Positions 21,519 to 31,874 of a DNA stretch of 64,000 nucleotides are shown here, piece after piece. The notes beneath the pieces were generated by a model. It saw only the letters and a program-made list of their open reading frames with translations. It did not search any database and had not been told where the DNA came from. The position numbers and the translations under genes were made by a program. The DNA lies in the NCBI GenBank assembly GCA_023014485.1, contig JAJOZX010000879.1:249501-313500 (forward strand). Reading direction: 5' to 3'. Each line of letters opens with the position of its first letter. Within the stretch, counting starts at the first letter, position 1. The DNA comes from Bathynomus jamesi (Eukaryota > Arthropoda > Malacostraca > Isopoda > Cirolanidae).

Positions 21519-23241
21519 TCAATTCCAACCTTGGAAAGAAAGCCTTTTCAAAGGTGCTACTCTGCTCTTTGCAGCAACCAACCTGCAACTTACTTCCTCT
21601 TGCCATGCGCCTCTTATATAAATACAAGTTGCATAGGCTTCCTCACTTGCATCACAAAAGATGTGCAGCTCCAAATTGTCTGGACTATTGTTCAACTCTC
21701 CAAAGTACCATCTTGGGATTTCAATGTCTCCAAGATGTGCCAATTCTTTGAACCAATATTTCCACCTTACCACCATATGATCAGGTAACTCTTGGTCCCA
21801 ACCAAGTCCAATTTCAGAGGCTCTGAAACAAATTTTTGACTTTATCACAAATGGAGCCAGGAATCCAAGAGGATCAAAGACCTTTGAAGCCAAACTAAGA
21901 GCTGTACGTTTTGTCCACCTTGTCTCATTCTCAGCCAGCTCTACTAAAGATTTCCCATTGAAGGTAAACAAATCATCATCTTGCTGCCAAACAATGCCTA
22001 GCACCTTTGTCTATTGCCCACAACTCCTTAATACCAGAATCCTCAATACTTTCTGCTGCATCAGGTACTACACAGGAATGACTCATAAACTCTTGTAATT
22101 GCGAATGATTGGTCTGCCATTTTCTAAGCTCCATGCCAGCCTCCCTCATTATAGCTCTAGCCTCCATGAATATCTGTTTAGCCATTTCTGTATTATCCAC
22201 GGAACACAGCAAATCATCAACATAAAATTTTTTCCTTATGTGTTCAATAGTGTTAGGATAGACTTCAGAATATTTCTTAAAATGGTACTGCATAGTAGCT
22301 GCCAACAGAAATGGACTAGAGCTGAGGCCAAACAACACTGACTTCATTCTATATGCTTGAACCTTAGGTTCATTTTCCAACAAGTCTTTCGTATCCACCC
22401 ACAGATACCTTACTGCATCTCTGTCCTCTGGTTTTAACTTTATCCGCAAAAAGGCTTGCTTCACATCTGCAGTCAATGCTACTCTACCAAACCTGAATCT
22501 CAGTAACAAGGAAAATAAATCTGCATTTAAATTTGGCCCAGCATCCAAACAGTCATTCAAGGACACACCACCTTTGTCCTTGGCTGAGCCATCAAAAACT
22601 ACCCTCAGTTTGGTGGTAGTTTTGCCTCGCCGTACCACTGCATGGTGTGGCAGATAATGTGCCTCCTGGCTCACCAGCTCACCTTGCACCCTTTCAGCAT
22701 AGCCCTCCCTTACATAGCTTAGGATGGCCTCATTGTATTCAATTAACAACTCCTCATTTTTTCTTAGCCTGTACAATGAAGTCTCGAACCTCCTATTAGC
22801 TAGCTGAAGGCTTGAACTGGGTTTGCAAGAATCCTTCCAAGGGAGGCCAACTTCATAGCAACCATCTCTAAACCCAGTCCCTTTTTCAAATTGCTCTAAA
22901 ACATCACGGTTCACTGGACTCGCCTGCTTCTCCTGTTTGTCCTTCATGCCAATGGATTCAAGTTCCCAAAAGGCTTTCAAATGCCTTTCCAAACCATGGC
23001 TGTTCTCCTCAGTCTTAACAAAAAGAGCTTTAACCTCCATTTTATTACAATAGCTCCCATGTAGCATCCAGCCTAGTTTACTTTCAATAGCTACCGGACC
23101 TCGAGATGTGCGGACAATATTACCAGTGGTGAAGTTCCAATAATAGTCAGCTCCAATCAAAAGACTAATATCTTCTGTTCCTTCAAACTTATTATTGCCC
23201 AAATTAATTCCTTTAACTTGCAATTCTTGGACACATGCCAT
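21519..23241 (-). pseudogene. pol: Pao-1 reverse transcriptase and RNase H
   Basis: Two overlapping minus-strand frames, 23241-21976 (421 codons) and 22004-21519 (161 codons). The first has LLIGADYYWNF and ESKLGWMLHG (protease-RT linker typical of BEL/Pao), HHAVVRRGKTTTKLRVVFDG, ADVKQAFLRIKL, VRYLWVD, LFGLSSSPFLLAATM and KFYVDDLLCSVD with both catalytic Asp residues. The second continues the connection and RNase H (SLASKVFDPLGFLAPF, LHIFCDASEEAYATCIYIR). They overlap at one frame change near 21990. RT catalytic residues look intact. By family it makes cDNA from the element RNA in the cytoplasmic particle. Confidence 0.92.
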
Positions 23242-23358
23242 AGCTAAAAAAGTAGTGACTGGAGAACAAAGTTCCTCAATCTCTACAGCTTGGCCCTTGA
23301 TAGTGGGACTTTGTGGTAAAAACCCCTTAACCAGAACTTCTACCTTCTTAACTTTGGT

Positions 23359-24817
23359 TCAGTTTTGAACGGAATCCCCAAACCCAGAAATTCTTAAATT
23401 TTCCCTCTTAAGTTCTTTAAACTTCAATTTTTTGGAAATTCTGGTCTTAAAGCTACACTGACTATCACTATCAAACAACACTCTTACAGTAGCTTGTCCA
23501 TCATTCCCAATTAATAATGCTGCAGCTGTTTGCAATAATCCCCTTTTACTTTTACTCCCTTTCACAGCAGTGGCATGTGCCATTGATGTCTCTACTTCAC
23601 GGGTAGGCCTACTAGGAGTGTTTTCATACAATAATGGCTGATGCCGGCCATGGCATTTTTTGCACAAAATTTTAAACTTACAAAACCTTGCTCTGTGACC
23701 TTTCAAAAAACATTTAAAACATGCTGTGGATTTAGTTACCCTGTCCTTTCTCTCCTCAATAGGTAAAGCCTTAGCCACCTCACATTTATATGACTTGTGA
23801 TTGCCTTCGCAAAATATGCATTCTTTGATTCCCTTTAATTTATTCTCAGAGGATGCATGTAGAGTTGACACTGTACCTGGGCTATTCCTTTTTGTAGAAA
23901 CTTTGGTGCTGTGCCTACCTTTGTCCCCTTGTTTAACATCCTACTGTGCAAACTCATTTCCCTCTCGTCTTGCTAATTCTGTGCTTAAAAGACTTAACAT
24001 CTGCTGAAGGGGGATGTACACATGTTCTGTAGAGTGTCCCCTACTTAATTCAAGCAAAATTGAGCTAGGCAATTTAGACCCCAGTATAGTGACCAACATT
24101 ATACCATACCCTTCCATTCCTACACCCAAGTTGTCCAGGATCTAGTTCTAACTTCAAATTCATCATATAACTGCCGTAACTCCTTCACACTATTGGGATT
24201 ATTAACGGGAGGTATAGCTAAAAGTTCGTGGAGGTGGCTTTTAATTAAGATCTCTGGCTTACCAAACCGTTTCTTTAATATATCCCAAGCCACATTATAA
24301 TTAGCTTCTGTTAATACTAATCCTGCTATTGTCTTTGCTGCCTCCCCTTCCAAGAGGGACTGCAAATAATTAAACTCCACCGCACTTAACACTTGACTAG
24401 AATGAACTGCTGATTGAAAACTGTCTGCCTATCCTCGCCATTCCTGATAACTTCACAAACACCATTTGTTGAGGGTTGTGTTTCATTATTAGACCTGGTC
24501 TCTAACTGTACTGAGCTGCTAAACTCTTTTGCTCTGTGGCATACTTTAATTATGTCATCAATAATATCTTCAAAGTAAATTATGTTATTTTCTATTTCAT
24601 CCTCTTCTATAAGAGCCTCAATTTTAACATTTACTTCGTTTAGAGCAACCTTTTTAGTTTCTAATATGGAAAACTGTGCAGTCACTAAGCTTAAATCCTC
24701 TTGCTCTATGGCAGAATCTATAGTGGCAATGACCTTTGTAATTAGACCTTTGTAGGCGCTTCTCCTTTTTTTAAACTTGTTCAATTCAGCTGCACTCATC
24801 TTCAATGCAAACAACAA
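23359..24817 (-). pseudogene. gag: Pao-1 gag, zinc knuckles and protease, broken into four frames
   Basis: Minus-strand frames 24817-24386, 24392-24120, 24129-23941 and 23871-23359. The first begins near MSAAELNKFKKRRSAYKGLI, the usual BEL/Pao gag N-terminus, with a coiled-coil-like continuation. The second holds YLQSLLEGEAAKTIAGLVLT. The last holds CIFCEGNHKSYKC, CFKCFLKGHRARFC and a short CKKCHGRH (zinc-binding), then the protease RVLFDSDSQCSF. The canonical protease Gly after D-S is replaced by Asp at 23464-23466. Start chosen at the internal ATG near 24799 because of family resemblance. Not translatable as one protein. Confidence 0.85.
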
Positions 24818-25223
24818 TTGGGCTCAATACCAAATAAGCTGAATTGGCAAAAATACTTAACCAAACTGATCAAACTCAAATTTTGCTTTTTTCAAATAAA
24901 CTGAATTGCTGGGTGGGGTACTGACCAACCACCAATATGGAATACCAAATTTTCAACCCAAGTAACTGGCGCACTGAAGTCTGCAACCTTCGCCTACAAA
25001 CAATAAACCAAAATTAACCAAACTGGTAAAATGTAGGCCCAAAACAACGACAGACGAGCAGCCAAGTTTCGCAATTGGGCGACCAAACTTTCTACCCTGG
25101 GAACTTAACTCAATTATGCTCAACCCGTCCAGGCCTAACTTGGGCTACAATTTGCACACTCAGAACTTTGCCGGAAAATAGTCACTGACTCAGTCTTGGG
25201 CTAGAATCCGGCTCGAAGGACCG
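24818..25223 (-). other. Pao-1 leader and primer-binding site
   Basis: Non-coding leader between gag and the 5' LTR on the minus strand. Adjacent to the LTR (25200-25223) the minus strand reads ggtccttcgagccggatt, the primer-binding-site sequence widely seen in BEL/Pao elements. Confidence 0.8.
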
Positions 25224-25786
25224 TGTTATTTTTTATTTTATTGGGTTCAGAATCCCAGCTGAGCTGTGAACGGCCAAGCTCTGAAGGGCCAGTTTAACCT
25301 ACAGCCCAAGTTAAGCTACACTAAAAACTTACGGACTTGGAGGTACTATTAAGTCCTACCTCAGGGTTGCTGATTCCATGTGGGCCTACCTTAGGCCTCA
25401 GTTGCATAAAATTAAGATAAAAAACAAACGGGGCACTATTTATGGTCTTCTTTCTAAATCTTGCAACAACAACACAACCTGCACCATTGCACGATGCAAC
25501 AATCTTGTATCTAAACACGTATCTAAACAAGACCACGCCCTGTAAGTGCCGCATTCAACAAACGAGTAGAAAAGACGCGCAGTGCCCCCAAAAAAATGCT
25601 GCCACAAGAGCCCAAAAATGATAGCTCTAAATTAAGTGAATTTTTCACTAACCTTACAATTATGAGATGGATATATCATATATACACACCTTAACTTAAT
25701 ATATACAAGCAATGCTGCATCAATCAGCTTAGACATCATATCGCCTTGGGACAACAATGGCTCTTCCTCTTCTAGATTTTCTAACA
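25224..25786 (-). repeat. Pao-1 LTR (5' LTR by element orientation)
   Basis: 563 bp partner of 9696-10296, TGTTATTTTTTA to CTAACA. It is followed by target copy CTCCG at 25787-25791. Confidence 0.9.
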
Positions 25787-26044
25787 CTCCGTTTATGTTT
25801 CGCTGGATGGGGTTTACTCACAGCTCTGGTTTCCGACAATGGTACTTGTTTTACAGTGAGGAATTTCGTTCTTTTGTCCACCTAAATGACATTAGACATG
25901 TCCGGTCTAGTGTTTTACACCCGTCTACTAACGTGAAAACATGGTCCGTACTTTCAAGTCGGCTTTGCGTCATTCTCATGGGGAGGAAATGCAAGTGGTG
26001 TTGGATAAATTTTGGTGTAAATATCGACTAACACCTCACACGAC
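25787..26044 (+). pseudogene. pol: Gypsy-1B integrase core, middle segment
   Basis: It resumes the copy B integrase exactly at the Pao-1 target duplication: the sequence cgctggatggggttta and ccgacaatggtacttg matches 3490-3537 of copy A. It holds VSDNGTCF and HVRSSVLHPSTN, but a deletion of about six bases removes the GLAE region containing the catalytic Glu, so the integrase is inactive. It ends in CACACGAC, the target of the hAT MITE. Confidence 0.87.
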
Positions 26045-26858
26045 CAATGTTCCCTCTAAGGTGTGCGCGCGTGCGCGCGCACACGCGTTGTGAAACCCGC
26101 GCACTCAGCAAAATAAAATGCGCACAGGCTCAAACGTATCATGAGTCACGGCAGTAAATGAAGTAATTTAAAAAATATACCGTCACACAAGGTCTGACCA
26201 TTTGCATCAACATACTCTATAGTCGCTCTTTTAAGTAGTAACCCCTTCAGCCCGACTTCGCCGACGTCCGCGCAATTACGCAATACGGATTTTTTTTACT
26301 CTATGTATTTGCATTTTTTTTCTTTTATACATTAACGCATTGAATATAAACCTTCTCTTTCTTATTTTTGCAGAAAATTATCTCATAATTCATAAAAAAT
26401 AAAAAATAAAAATTTTATTCCTATTTTGTGAATGAATAAAATCATGTATTAATCTTGATAGTCTATCTTAAATTGCTAAATGCTATAAATTGTTTTGAGA
26501 AATGATAACTAAAATAGTAATTTTCAATTAATGTTATTTTTATTTTATTTCTTTATTTTGTTGAATTTTATTTTACTATTTTTTATTTTATTCATATTTT
26601 TAGAATGGATAAAATGTTTTCTTTTTTAAGAATATATAATATTGTAAACAGTTTTTTAATATCCATTTAATAGTACCGAAATGATCAAGCTATTACCTTA
26701 TGGAAAAATATTTATTAAGTATTTAATATTTATATATATTTCATTTTGAAGATAATAGCGCTCAGAAAAGTTTGCACAATTTTTCACCATGACTCTAAAT
26801 GTATGCACAACGAAAATTTCTTGCACACACGGACTAAAAAAAATTAGAGGGAACATTG
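26045..26858. mobile_element. hAT MITE (814 bp) in Gypsy-1B integrase
   Basis: Perfect 15 bp terminal inverted repeats CAATGTTCCCTCTAA and TTAGAGGGAACATTG, with a perfect 8 bp target duplication CACACGAC at 26037-26044 and 26859-26866. It is AT-rich inside with no convincing ORF. Next to the left end is a 27-base run of strictly alternating purine and pyrimidine (26061-26087). Confidence 0.93.
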
Positions 26859-27316
26859 CACACGACGACGGGGGTGCCACCTTCTAAACTCATGATTGGC
26901 CGGGGAATTCGTTCGGTTTTCGATCTTTTATGTCCAAATGAAACATTACAACAACGAGTTTTACGCCATCAGGAAAAACAGAAGTTGTATCATGACCCTA
27001 AGAAAATAAGAGTAATAGAAGCGCAACCTAATGACCCAGTTATGATTCGGAACTATGGGTCTGGACCAAAATGGGTTCCTGCAACGGTGGAGGAGAGAAT
27101 GGGCCCTGTTTCATTCAAGTGCCAACTAGAAGATGGTCGTGCTAGTAAACGGCATCAGGACCAGATATGGGAACGTAAGTTGCAGGATGACCAGAGTCCT
27201 CCTGAAGGGAGGCCTGATTCTCCTGAAAATGGTTCAAATAGCCCACCTAGGCGGATTGCACCTATTCCTACTCTATTCCTTCGCAGATCGACTAAGGTCT
27301 CCCCCCCCCCCTGACA
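26859..27316 (+). pseudogene. pol: Gypsy-1B integrase C-terminus
   Basis: The open frame from the MITE boundary reads TTGVPPSKLMIGRGIRSVFD, RVLRHQEKQKLYHD and MIRNYGSGPKWVPATVEERM, aligned with copy A 3740-4190. It covers the GPF/Y-like module and tail of Gypsy integrase. It ends in a run of ten C residues (27301-27310) followed by the start of LINE-A, so the natural stop and LTR start are lost. Confidence 0.87.
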
Positions 27317-28429
27317 AGGAGTATCTTCATCAGAATCAGAGGTCCTCAGCTCAGTACCACAAGGAACAATATTAGCTCCACTACTCTTCATAATCATGCT
27401 AACTGACATAGATGAGGACGTTACCAGAGACAGCACAGTAACATCCTTTGCGGATGACACAAAGATCAGTAGAAAAATAAGAAACCCAGAAGACGTAGGA
27501 TCTCTACAAACCGACATAAACAAAATCTACAAGTGGACTGAAGACAACAATATGAAGTTTAACACCGAGAAATTTCAGCTATTACGGTACGGAAAAAGAG
27601 AAGACCTAAAGTGCATGGAATATTATACCCCAAATGGACAGGAAATTCAGAGAAATTCCAGAGCAAAAGATTTAGGGGTTGTAATGACAGATGATGCGAA
27701 ATTTGAAACACAAAATAAGATAGCAGTAAACAGAGCAAAGAGAATAACGGGTCAGATATTGAGAACCTTTAAACGAAGGGATAGGAATGTAATGATTCCT
27801 CTACTGAAAACCCTGATCATACCCAAATTAGAATACTGCTCGGTCCTAACTTCCCCATATAAAAAAGAAGACATTAGACAGCTGGAGGGGATCCAAAGAA
27901 GCTTCACAGCCAAGATCAATGGGTGCAAAGAACTAAATTACTGGGAAAGGTTACGAGAACTAGACCTATATTCACTGGAAAGGAGAAGAGAGAGATACAC
28001 CATTATTTACACTTGGAAAATAATGGAGAAACTAGTCCCTAATCTTACTCTGAATCCCATAACTCCTCAAACAACGATGGAAAGTAGAAGCGGTAGACTG
28101 TGTCGTATTCCCAAATTGAAGGCGAGACAGGGAACATCCTTAACCCTGAAAGAAAATAGTTTTGTAGTGAGAGGACCAAAACTGTTTAATCAGTTGCCCA
28201 AAGGCCTAAGAAACACGAAGGGAGTTGCAGTGGAAATCTTCAAAAGAAGACTAGACGCCTGGCTCAGAACAATCCCCGATGAGCCGGGCGTACCTGGCTA
28301 TGTGAGGTGGAGAGCGCAAGAATCCAACTCACTACTTCACCAGGCCAACTCGAGAGGAGGGGCGACAAGCTTGACCTTCGCGAAATGAGAAATCATCGCG
28401 CGGAACCTTTGTAAGGTTGTAAGGTAAGG

Positions 28430-28430
<1 letters not shown>
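27317..28430 (+). pseudogene. LINE-A: 5'-truncated CR1/jockey-like non-LTR retrotransposon
   Basis: Homology starts at SSSESEVLSSVPQGTILAPL and stays open as 27396-28388 (330 codons): FADDTKIS is the RT catalytic FADD box, then IYKWTEDNNMKFNTEKFQLL, PKLEYCSVLTSPYKKEDI, and the C-terminal region with RGPKLFNQLPKGLRN and FKRRLDAWL. Endonuclease and the first half of RT are missing, the usual result of incomplete target-primed reverse transcription. The same family occurs inverted at 53427-55527 (LINE-B), which allowed the domain assignment. The 3' end gives way to (TA)n. It sits between the Gypsy-1B integrase and its LTR. Confidence 0.87.
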
Positions 28431-28460
<30 letters not shown>

Positions 28461-28470
28461 TATATATATA

Positions 28471-28512
<42 letters not shown>
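28430..28512. repeat. Compound (TA)n-(TG)n microsatellite
   Basis: (TA)n with two slips from about 28430 to 28475, followed by (TG)n to 28512. It lies between the LINE-A 3' end and the LTR remnant. Copy A has a short gtatgtatatatag at the corresponding LTR position, a plausible seed. Confidence 0.95.
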
Positions 28513-28515
<3 letters not shown>

Positions 28516-28888
28516 GTCTAAAAGTCACTAAAAGGAAACTAAATGGCAACACAAAAAGATAAACACGAAGACGCGGTCTGTTCGTTTATTGGGCTGATCT
28601 AAACAGCATGTATTTTTCTATCTGCAGCAATCGTTGATTCTAAGTTTAATTTGGTGATGCTTCTAAAGTGACTAATTTGTGAGTAGGTTAAGTGGTCTAA
28701 TTATAATGTTAGTTAGGGGTAATGTTTAAGCTTCTAAATTAGTAAATTAGGACTAAGTTGGTGGAGGTTGTTTGACGCGGGCACAAATGGTAAGCCCGAA
28801 AGAAGATCTAAATCAAAGCACCTGTAAGTACCTTTTATGTTTATTTGCTAACCTAATACCTAACGGGGTCCACCCCCACGTTATTACA
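28512..28888 (+). repeat. Gypsy-1B 3' LTR remnant
   Basis: It matches the shared LTR from tagtctaaaagtcacta through tttgctaacctaata and ends GTTATTACA. It lacks the first about 50 bases and one of the two internal duplicated units. The primer-binding-site word does not follow, so this is the true end of the tandem array. Confidence 0.85.
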
Positions 28889-29462
28889 GTTTCTATCCTT
28901 CTATCTGTGCCTTCATCTCTAATTTCCTTTCTGGACAATCTATAGCTGCGGTTGTAGATGGCCACTGTTTTTCTCCTAAAGCTACCAACAGTGGTGTTCC
29001 TCAGGGTTCTGTCCTGTCACCCACTCTTTTCCTTTTATTAATTAATGATCTTTTAATTCACACTTCTTGTCCTAGTCACTACTATGCCGATGATTCCACT
29101 CTTCACTTCTCCACCCGCTTCCCAAAGCGTCCCTCTCACCCGTCATTCCATGATTCGCGAAGGATGACTATGGAGCACCTGACCTCTGATCTTTCTGCTA
29201 TCTCTGATTGGAACAGAGAAAACCTTGTAGATTTCAATGCTTCAAAAATTCAGTTCCTTCATCTGTCTACTCGTCACAAACTTCCACACCACTACCCCCT
29301 TACCTTCAACAACACACAACTCAACCCTTCCTCTTCTTTTGGGGGGACGCTTTTGCCTGCATTCGCCCTTGGTCTCTCCTTCCTCCATAAAAAAGGGCTT
29401 GATTGTATGGTAGCACCAGATTTAGACAGTGACTGTGATTATGCTGATTACTATAAGGTTAA
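28889..29462 (+). pseudogene. LINE-C fragment with internal deletion
   Basis: Broken frames read NFLSGQSIAAVVDGHCFSPK, GVPQGSVLSPTLFLLLINDL and YYADDSTLHFS (the YADD RT box), then LSAISDWNRENLVDFNASKI QFLHLS. At 29338 the coding part stops after NPSSSF and jumps into a 3'-tail block (cttttgcctgcattcgccc, cttcctccataaaa) that also ends the LINE fragment at 55640-55990. The RT C-terminal region present in the relative at 32208-32850 is missing, so about 0.6 kb was deleted internally. CR1/jockey-type by motif. Confidence 0.78.
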
Positions 29463-29759
29463 CTAGTCAAATTTTAACCACTCTGAGGTAGATTACTGTA
29501 CAATGCAAACTTATGCACTGCTAAGGCTTGTGAGGATTCCTGCGGAAGCTTTGGTTTGTAGGACTCTCTCCTGTGATGATGTAAAACATATATATATATA
29601 TATATATATATATCCCCTAAACAAATAAGTATTACTGTGAGCTTGTACAATGTACATGCCATTAAGGCTGCGAGTGAAAGTAGCTTTAAGAATAAAAAAT
29701 GGGGAAAAGTAAATCTCAATCCAGGATCGTCAGAATACTGTGCTGCTTTGTATGATGTA
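29463..29759. other. Intergenic spacer with (TA)n microsatellite
   Basis: (TA)n occupies about 29588-29613. The rest shows no coding potential or recognisable repeat; it may be the unrecognised 5' part of the LINE remnant that follows. Confidence 0.5.
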
Positions 29760-30640
29760 ATGTATTTGTGGAATGGGTTGTTATAGAGAAACCTAAGCAG
29801 GGGATAACTTTTCCAACTGAAAATAGAACTCGTGCTAGATTCAAGAGTGCTCTTAGATTTATAAAAATTTTCGAAGAGAATTTCTAGCCAGAAAATTAGG
29901 CGATAACAGTACTTCCAGTTGGGAATTCTGGAAGGAGGTTAAAAAAATTAACAATAGTAATCTTACCTTGCCAAATGTAACAGAGGGTGTACATGGTGCA
30001 AAAAACATTGCAGAACTGTAAAAAAATCATTATGAAACCATATTTAATTGTCTCAGGGAGTATAGATCAAATATATGCCTAAATATGGAATACTCCGAAG
30101 AGCTACTAAAGACCCAAAAATCTGGCAGGCTATTCATAAGTTAGATAATAAAAGTTGTGAACTAGATGGCATAAAACCAGTACATTTAAAATGTTGTAGT
30201 CCTCGTATAATACCTATGCTTGTAATGTGTTTCACAAGCTGTGATACATGAGTACTTTCTACAGTCCATTTTGTCAGTTGCATTTTTGTATGTTGTTAAA
30301 AATGAAGTTGTTAGTATCTGTGATAAGAATAATTATAGGCCAATAGCACTTGCTAGTATACTTTCTAAAATGTTACAATATGCTATCTATGATAGGATAA
30401 GTACTTACTTATAGACTTATGACAATCAGTTTGGCTTTAGATTGAAACATAGTGCTGACATGTGTATTTGCTAAAGCTAAAGGAAGCTAAATATGCTAAA
30501 GGAAGCAATCCAAAAATGCAAGATGTCAAGTAGCAATGTATATTCCTGTTTTTTGGATTCATCAGAAAAATTTGATAGAGTTAACCATCACAAACTTTCC
30601 ACGAAACTCTTTTGTGGAGGGGTATCTAAATATATACCTA
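29760..30640 (+). pseudogene. Highly degraded LINE reverse transcriptase (LINE-E)
   Basis: In shifting frames it reads ARKLGDNSTSSWEFWKEVKK and NVTEGVHGAKNIAEL (endonuclease-RT linker), then DKNNYRPIALASILSKMLQ, AIYDRISTYL and NQFGFRLKHSADM (RT motifs 1-2), and SNVYSCFLDSSEKFDRVNHH in place of the D-S-KAFD catalytic box, where the catalytic Asp-containing word reads LDSSEKFD. Several stops are present. The lineage is a CR1-like non-LTR element distinct from LINE-A. It stops at the CAGTGGCGTGCGG word at 30643, a typical hAT-like terminus. Confidence 0.72.
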
Positions 30641-30694
30641 GCAGTGGCGTGCGGTGGGTATGTCCACAGGGTATGCTATAGCTGCAAATATATA

Positions 30695-31114
30695 CAGGGC
30701 CGGCCTTTGGGCAAAGCAAGCAAAGCGGCTGGTTTGGGCCCCGCGCTATTAGGGGCCCAGAAATAAATGAGTACAGTATAAAAAAATATTTTGGTTTTGA
30801 GTGGTAAATTAAATATGGCATGAAATACGGCGGAAATCAGACATGCTGCAGGATCGACTCAGTAATCTGGCGATCCTCTCCATTGAAAACGACATTGCGA
30901 GAAACTGTAACTATACAGACCTCATTGCCGAATTTGCCACTCTGAAAGCCAGAAAGGTTTCCTTGTGATCACATCCAAAATAATGATATTTGTTGTTGAA
31001 TCATTGTTCTTTTCTTTCAGTAAGCATGCACCCACTATGGGTAGGTAACTTTAACCTTAGGGCCCTACTTTAAAAATCTCGAATTGGGCCTCGCATTTGC
31101 TAGGGCCGGTGCTG
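30695..31114 (+). mobile_element. Non-autonomous hAT element (420 bp) with transposase tail
   Basis: It starts CAGGGCCGGCCTTTGGGC and ends GCTAGGGCCGGTGCTG, imperfect inverted repeats. Flanking 8 bp repeats are AATATATA (30687-30694) and AATATACA (31115-31122), 7/8 identical. Inside, 30843-30966 encodes in frame MLQDRLSNLAILSIENDIAR, then NCNYTDLIAEFATLKARKVSL and a stop, which matches the extreme C-terminus of ZMYM1-like hAT transposases. It is therefore a deletion derivative that kept both ends and the last exon piece. Confidence 0.83.
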
Positions 31115-31129
31115 AATATACAATATATC

Positions 31130-31510
31130 GGCTGGGGCGGAAAATACACGTCCTGTTTGAAGAGCCGCTGTTCCATTAATATAATTAGTAGACATCTGCA
31201 AACTTCACACTTAAATAAGAACATATCCAAATAAATTCTAACAATTTTATTCAAACAATTTAATTATAAACAGAGTTATGGCTGTCTAAACTGAAGGTTC
31301 AAAACAATGGCTTTCCGCATTAAATCATCAACTTTCACTGGAAACAAACGGATACTAGTAAGACTTATGTGTGATATGACACCATTTTCATTAATCACTG
31401 TTATCACACGTCGTTTCCATTGGCGAATAGCAACCTGAATTTGATGTGGTATTTGTTCCCAACATTCTTCAATGCGATCGCGTAGTTCTGCCAAGTTGTC
31501 AAATGGTTCG
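31130..31510 (-). pseudogene. Tc1/mariner-like transposase C-terminal fragment
   Basis: The minus-strand frame at 31494-31276 reads AELRDRIEECWEQIPHQIQV, AIRQWKRRVITVINENG, preceded by REPFDN in the same frame. This is the C-terminal region downstream of the third catalytic acidic residue in Tc1/mariner-type transposases. The plus-strand flank ggcggaaaatacacgtcctg at about 31135 recurs as cgcggaaaaaatacgtcccg at 31505, possibly the element terminus. The catalytic core is absent. Confidence 0.65.
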
Positions 31511-31874
31511 CGGAAAAAATACGTCCCGTTTGAAGAGCTACTGTTCTGGAAATATGATGATTAGGGATCTGAAAATTTTAGTTAAATAAGAACATATTCA
31601 AATAATTTCCATAAAATTTACATTCAAATAATATAATTATAAACAGATTTACAACTGTTTAAATAACAATGAAATTTTGCGGATGCGTGCTTCAGTTTGA
31701 AGTGTAACGTCCGTCAATACGCACAAGCCAGTTAGCCAGAACTTCGCGATCACATTGAAGAATGTTGGGAACAAATGCCACAACATCAAATTGAGGTGCT
31801 ATTCACCAATGGAAACGACGTGTGATAACAGTGATTAATGAAAATGGAGGTCAGATCATACCGCACATAACTTG
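31511..31874 (+). pseudogene. Second mariner-like fragment, opposite orientation
   Basis: 31511-31690 repeats the terminal/UTR block of the previous fragment (gtttgaagagc, taaataagaacatat, ataattataaacaga). From about 31716 the plus strand encodes a degraded version of the same transposase tail (QWKRRVITVINENGGQI near 31807-31857). It is interrupted at 31870 by a MITE and resumes at 32101-32207. Two fragments in inverted arrangement around 31500-31700. Confidence 0.6.

Larger units (their letters stand above)
9696..25786 (-). mobile_element. Pao-1: BEL/Pao LTR retrotransposon on the minus strand, with two nested guests
   Basis: LTRs at 9696-10296 and 25224-25786 both begin TGTTATTTTTTA and end CTAACA. 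The 5 bp target CTCCG occurs on both sides (9691-9695 and 25787-25791), and the Gypsy-1B integrase gene reads on across it. The coding order on the minus strand is gag (24817 downwards), protease, RT, RNase H, integrase. Gypsy-2 and hAT-1 are inserted in its integrase. Its own length without guests is about 6.8 kb, normal for BEL/Pao. Confidence 0.92.
5564..28888 (+). mobile_element. Gypsy-1 copy B internal region and 3' LTR, multiply interrupted
   Basis: Copy B begins with the primer-binding-type sequence TTGGCGACGAGGATGG at 5565, right after the shared LTR. Its pieces are leader 5564-5821, gag to integrase 6498-9695, integrase core 25787-26044, integrase C-terminus 26859-27316 and a 3' LTR remnant 28512-28888. 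Between them lie a solo Pao-type LTR, Pao-1 (with its own guests), a hAT MITE and a LINE. Its ORFs carry many stops and indels, so copy B is older or less constrained than copy A. Confidence 0.88.

Noticed and set aside
28337..28552. Minus-strand frame made of His-Thr and Tyr-Ile repeats
   Set aside because: A translation of the (TA)n-(TG)n microsatellite.
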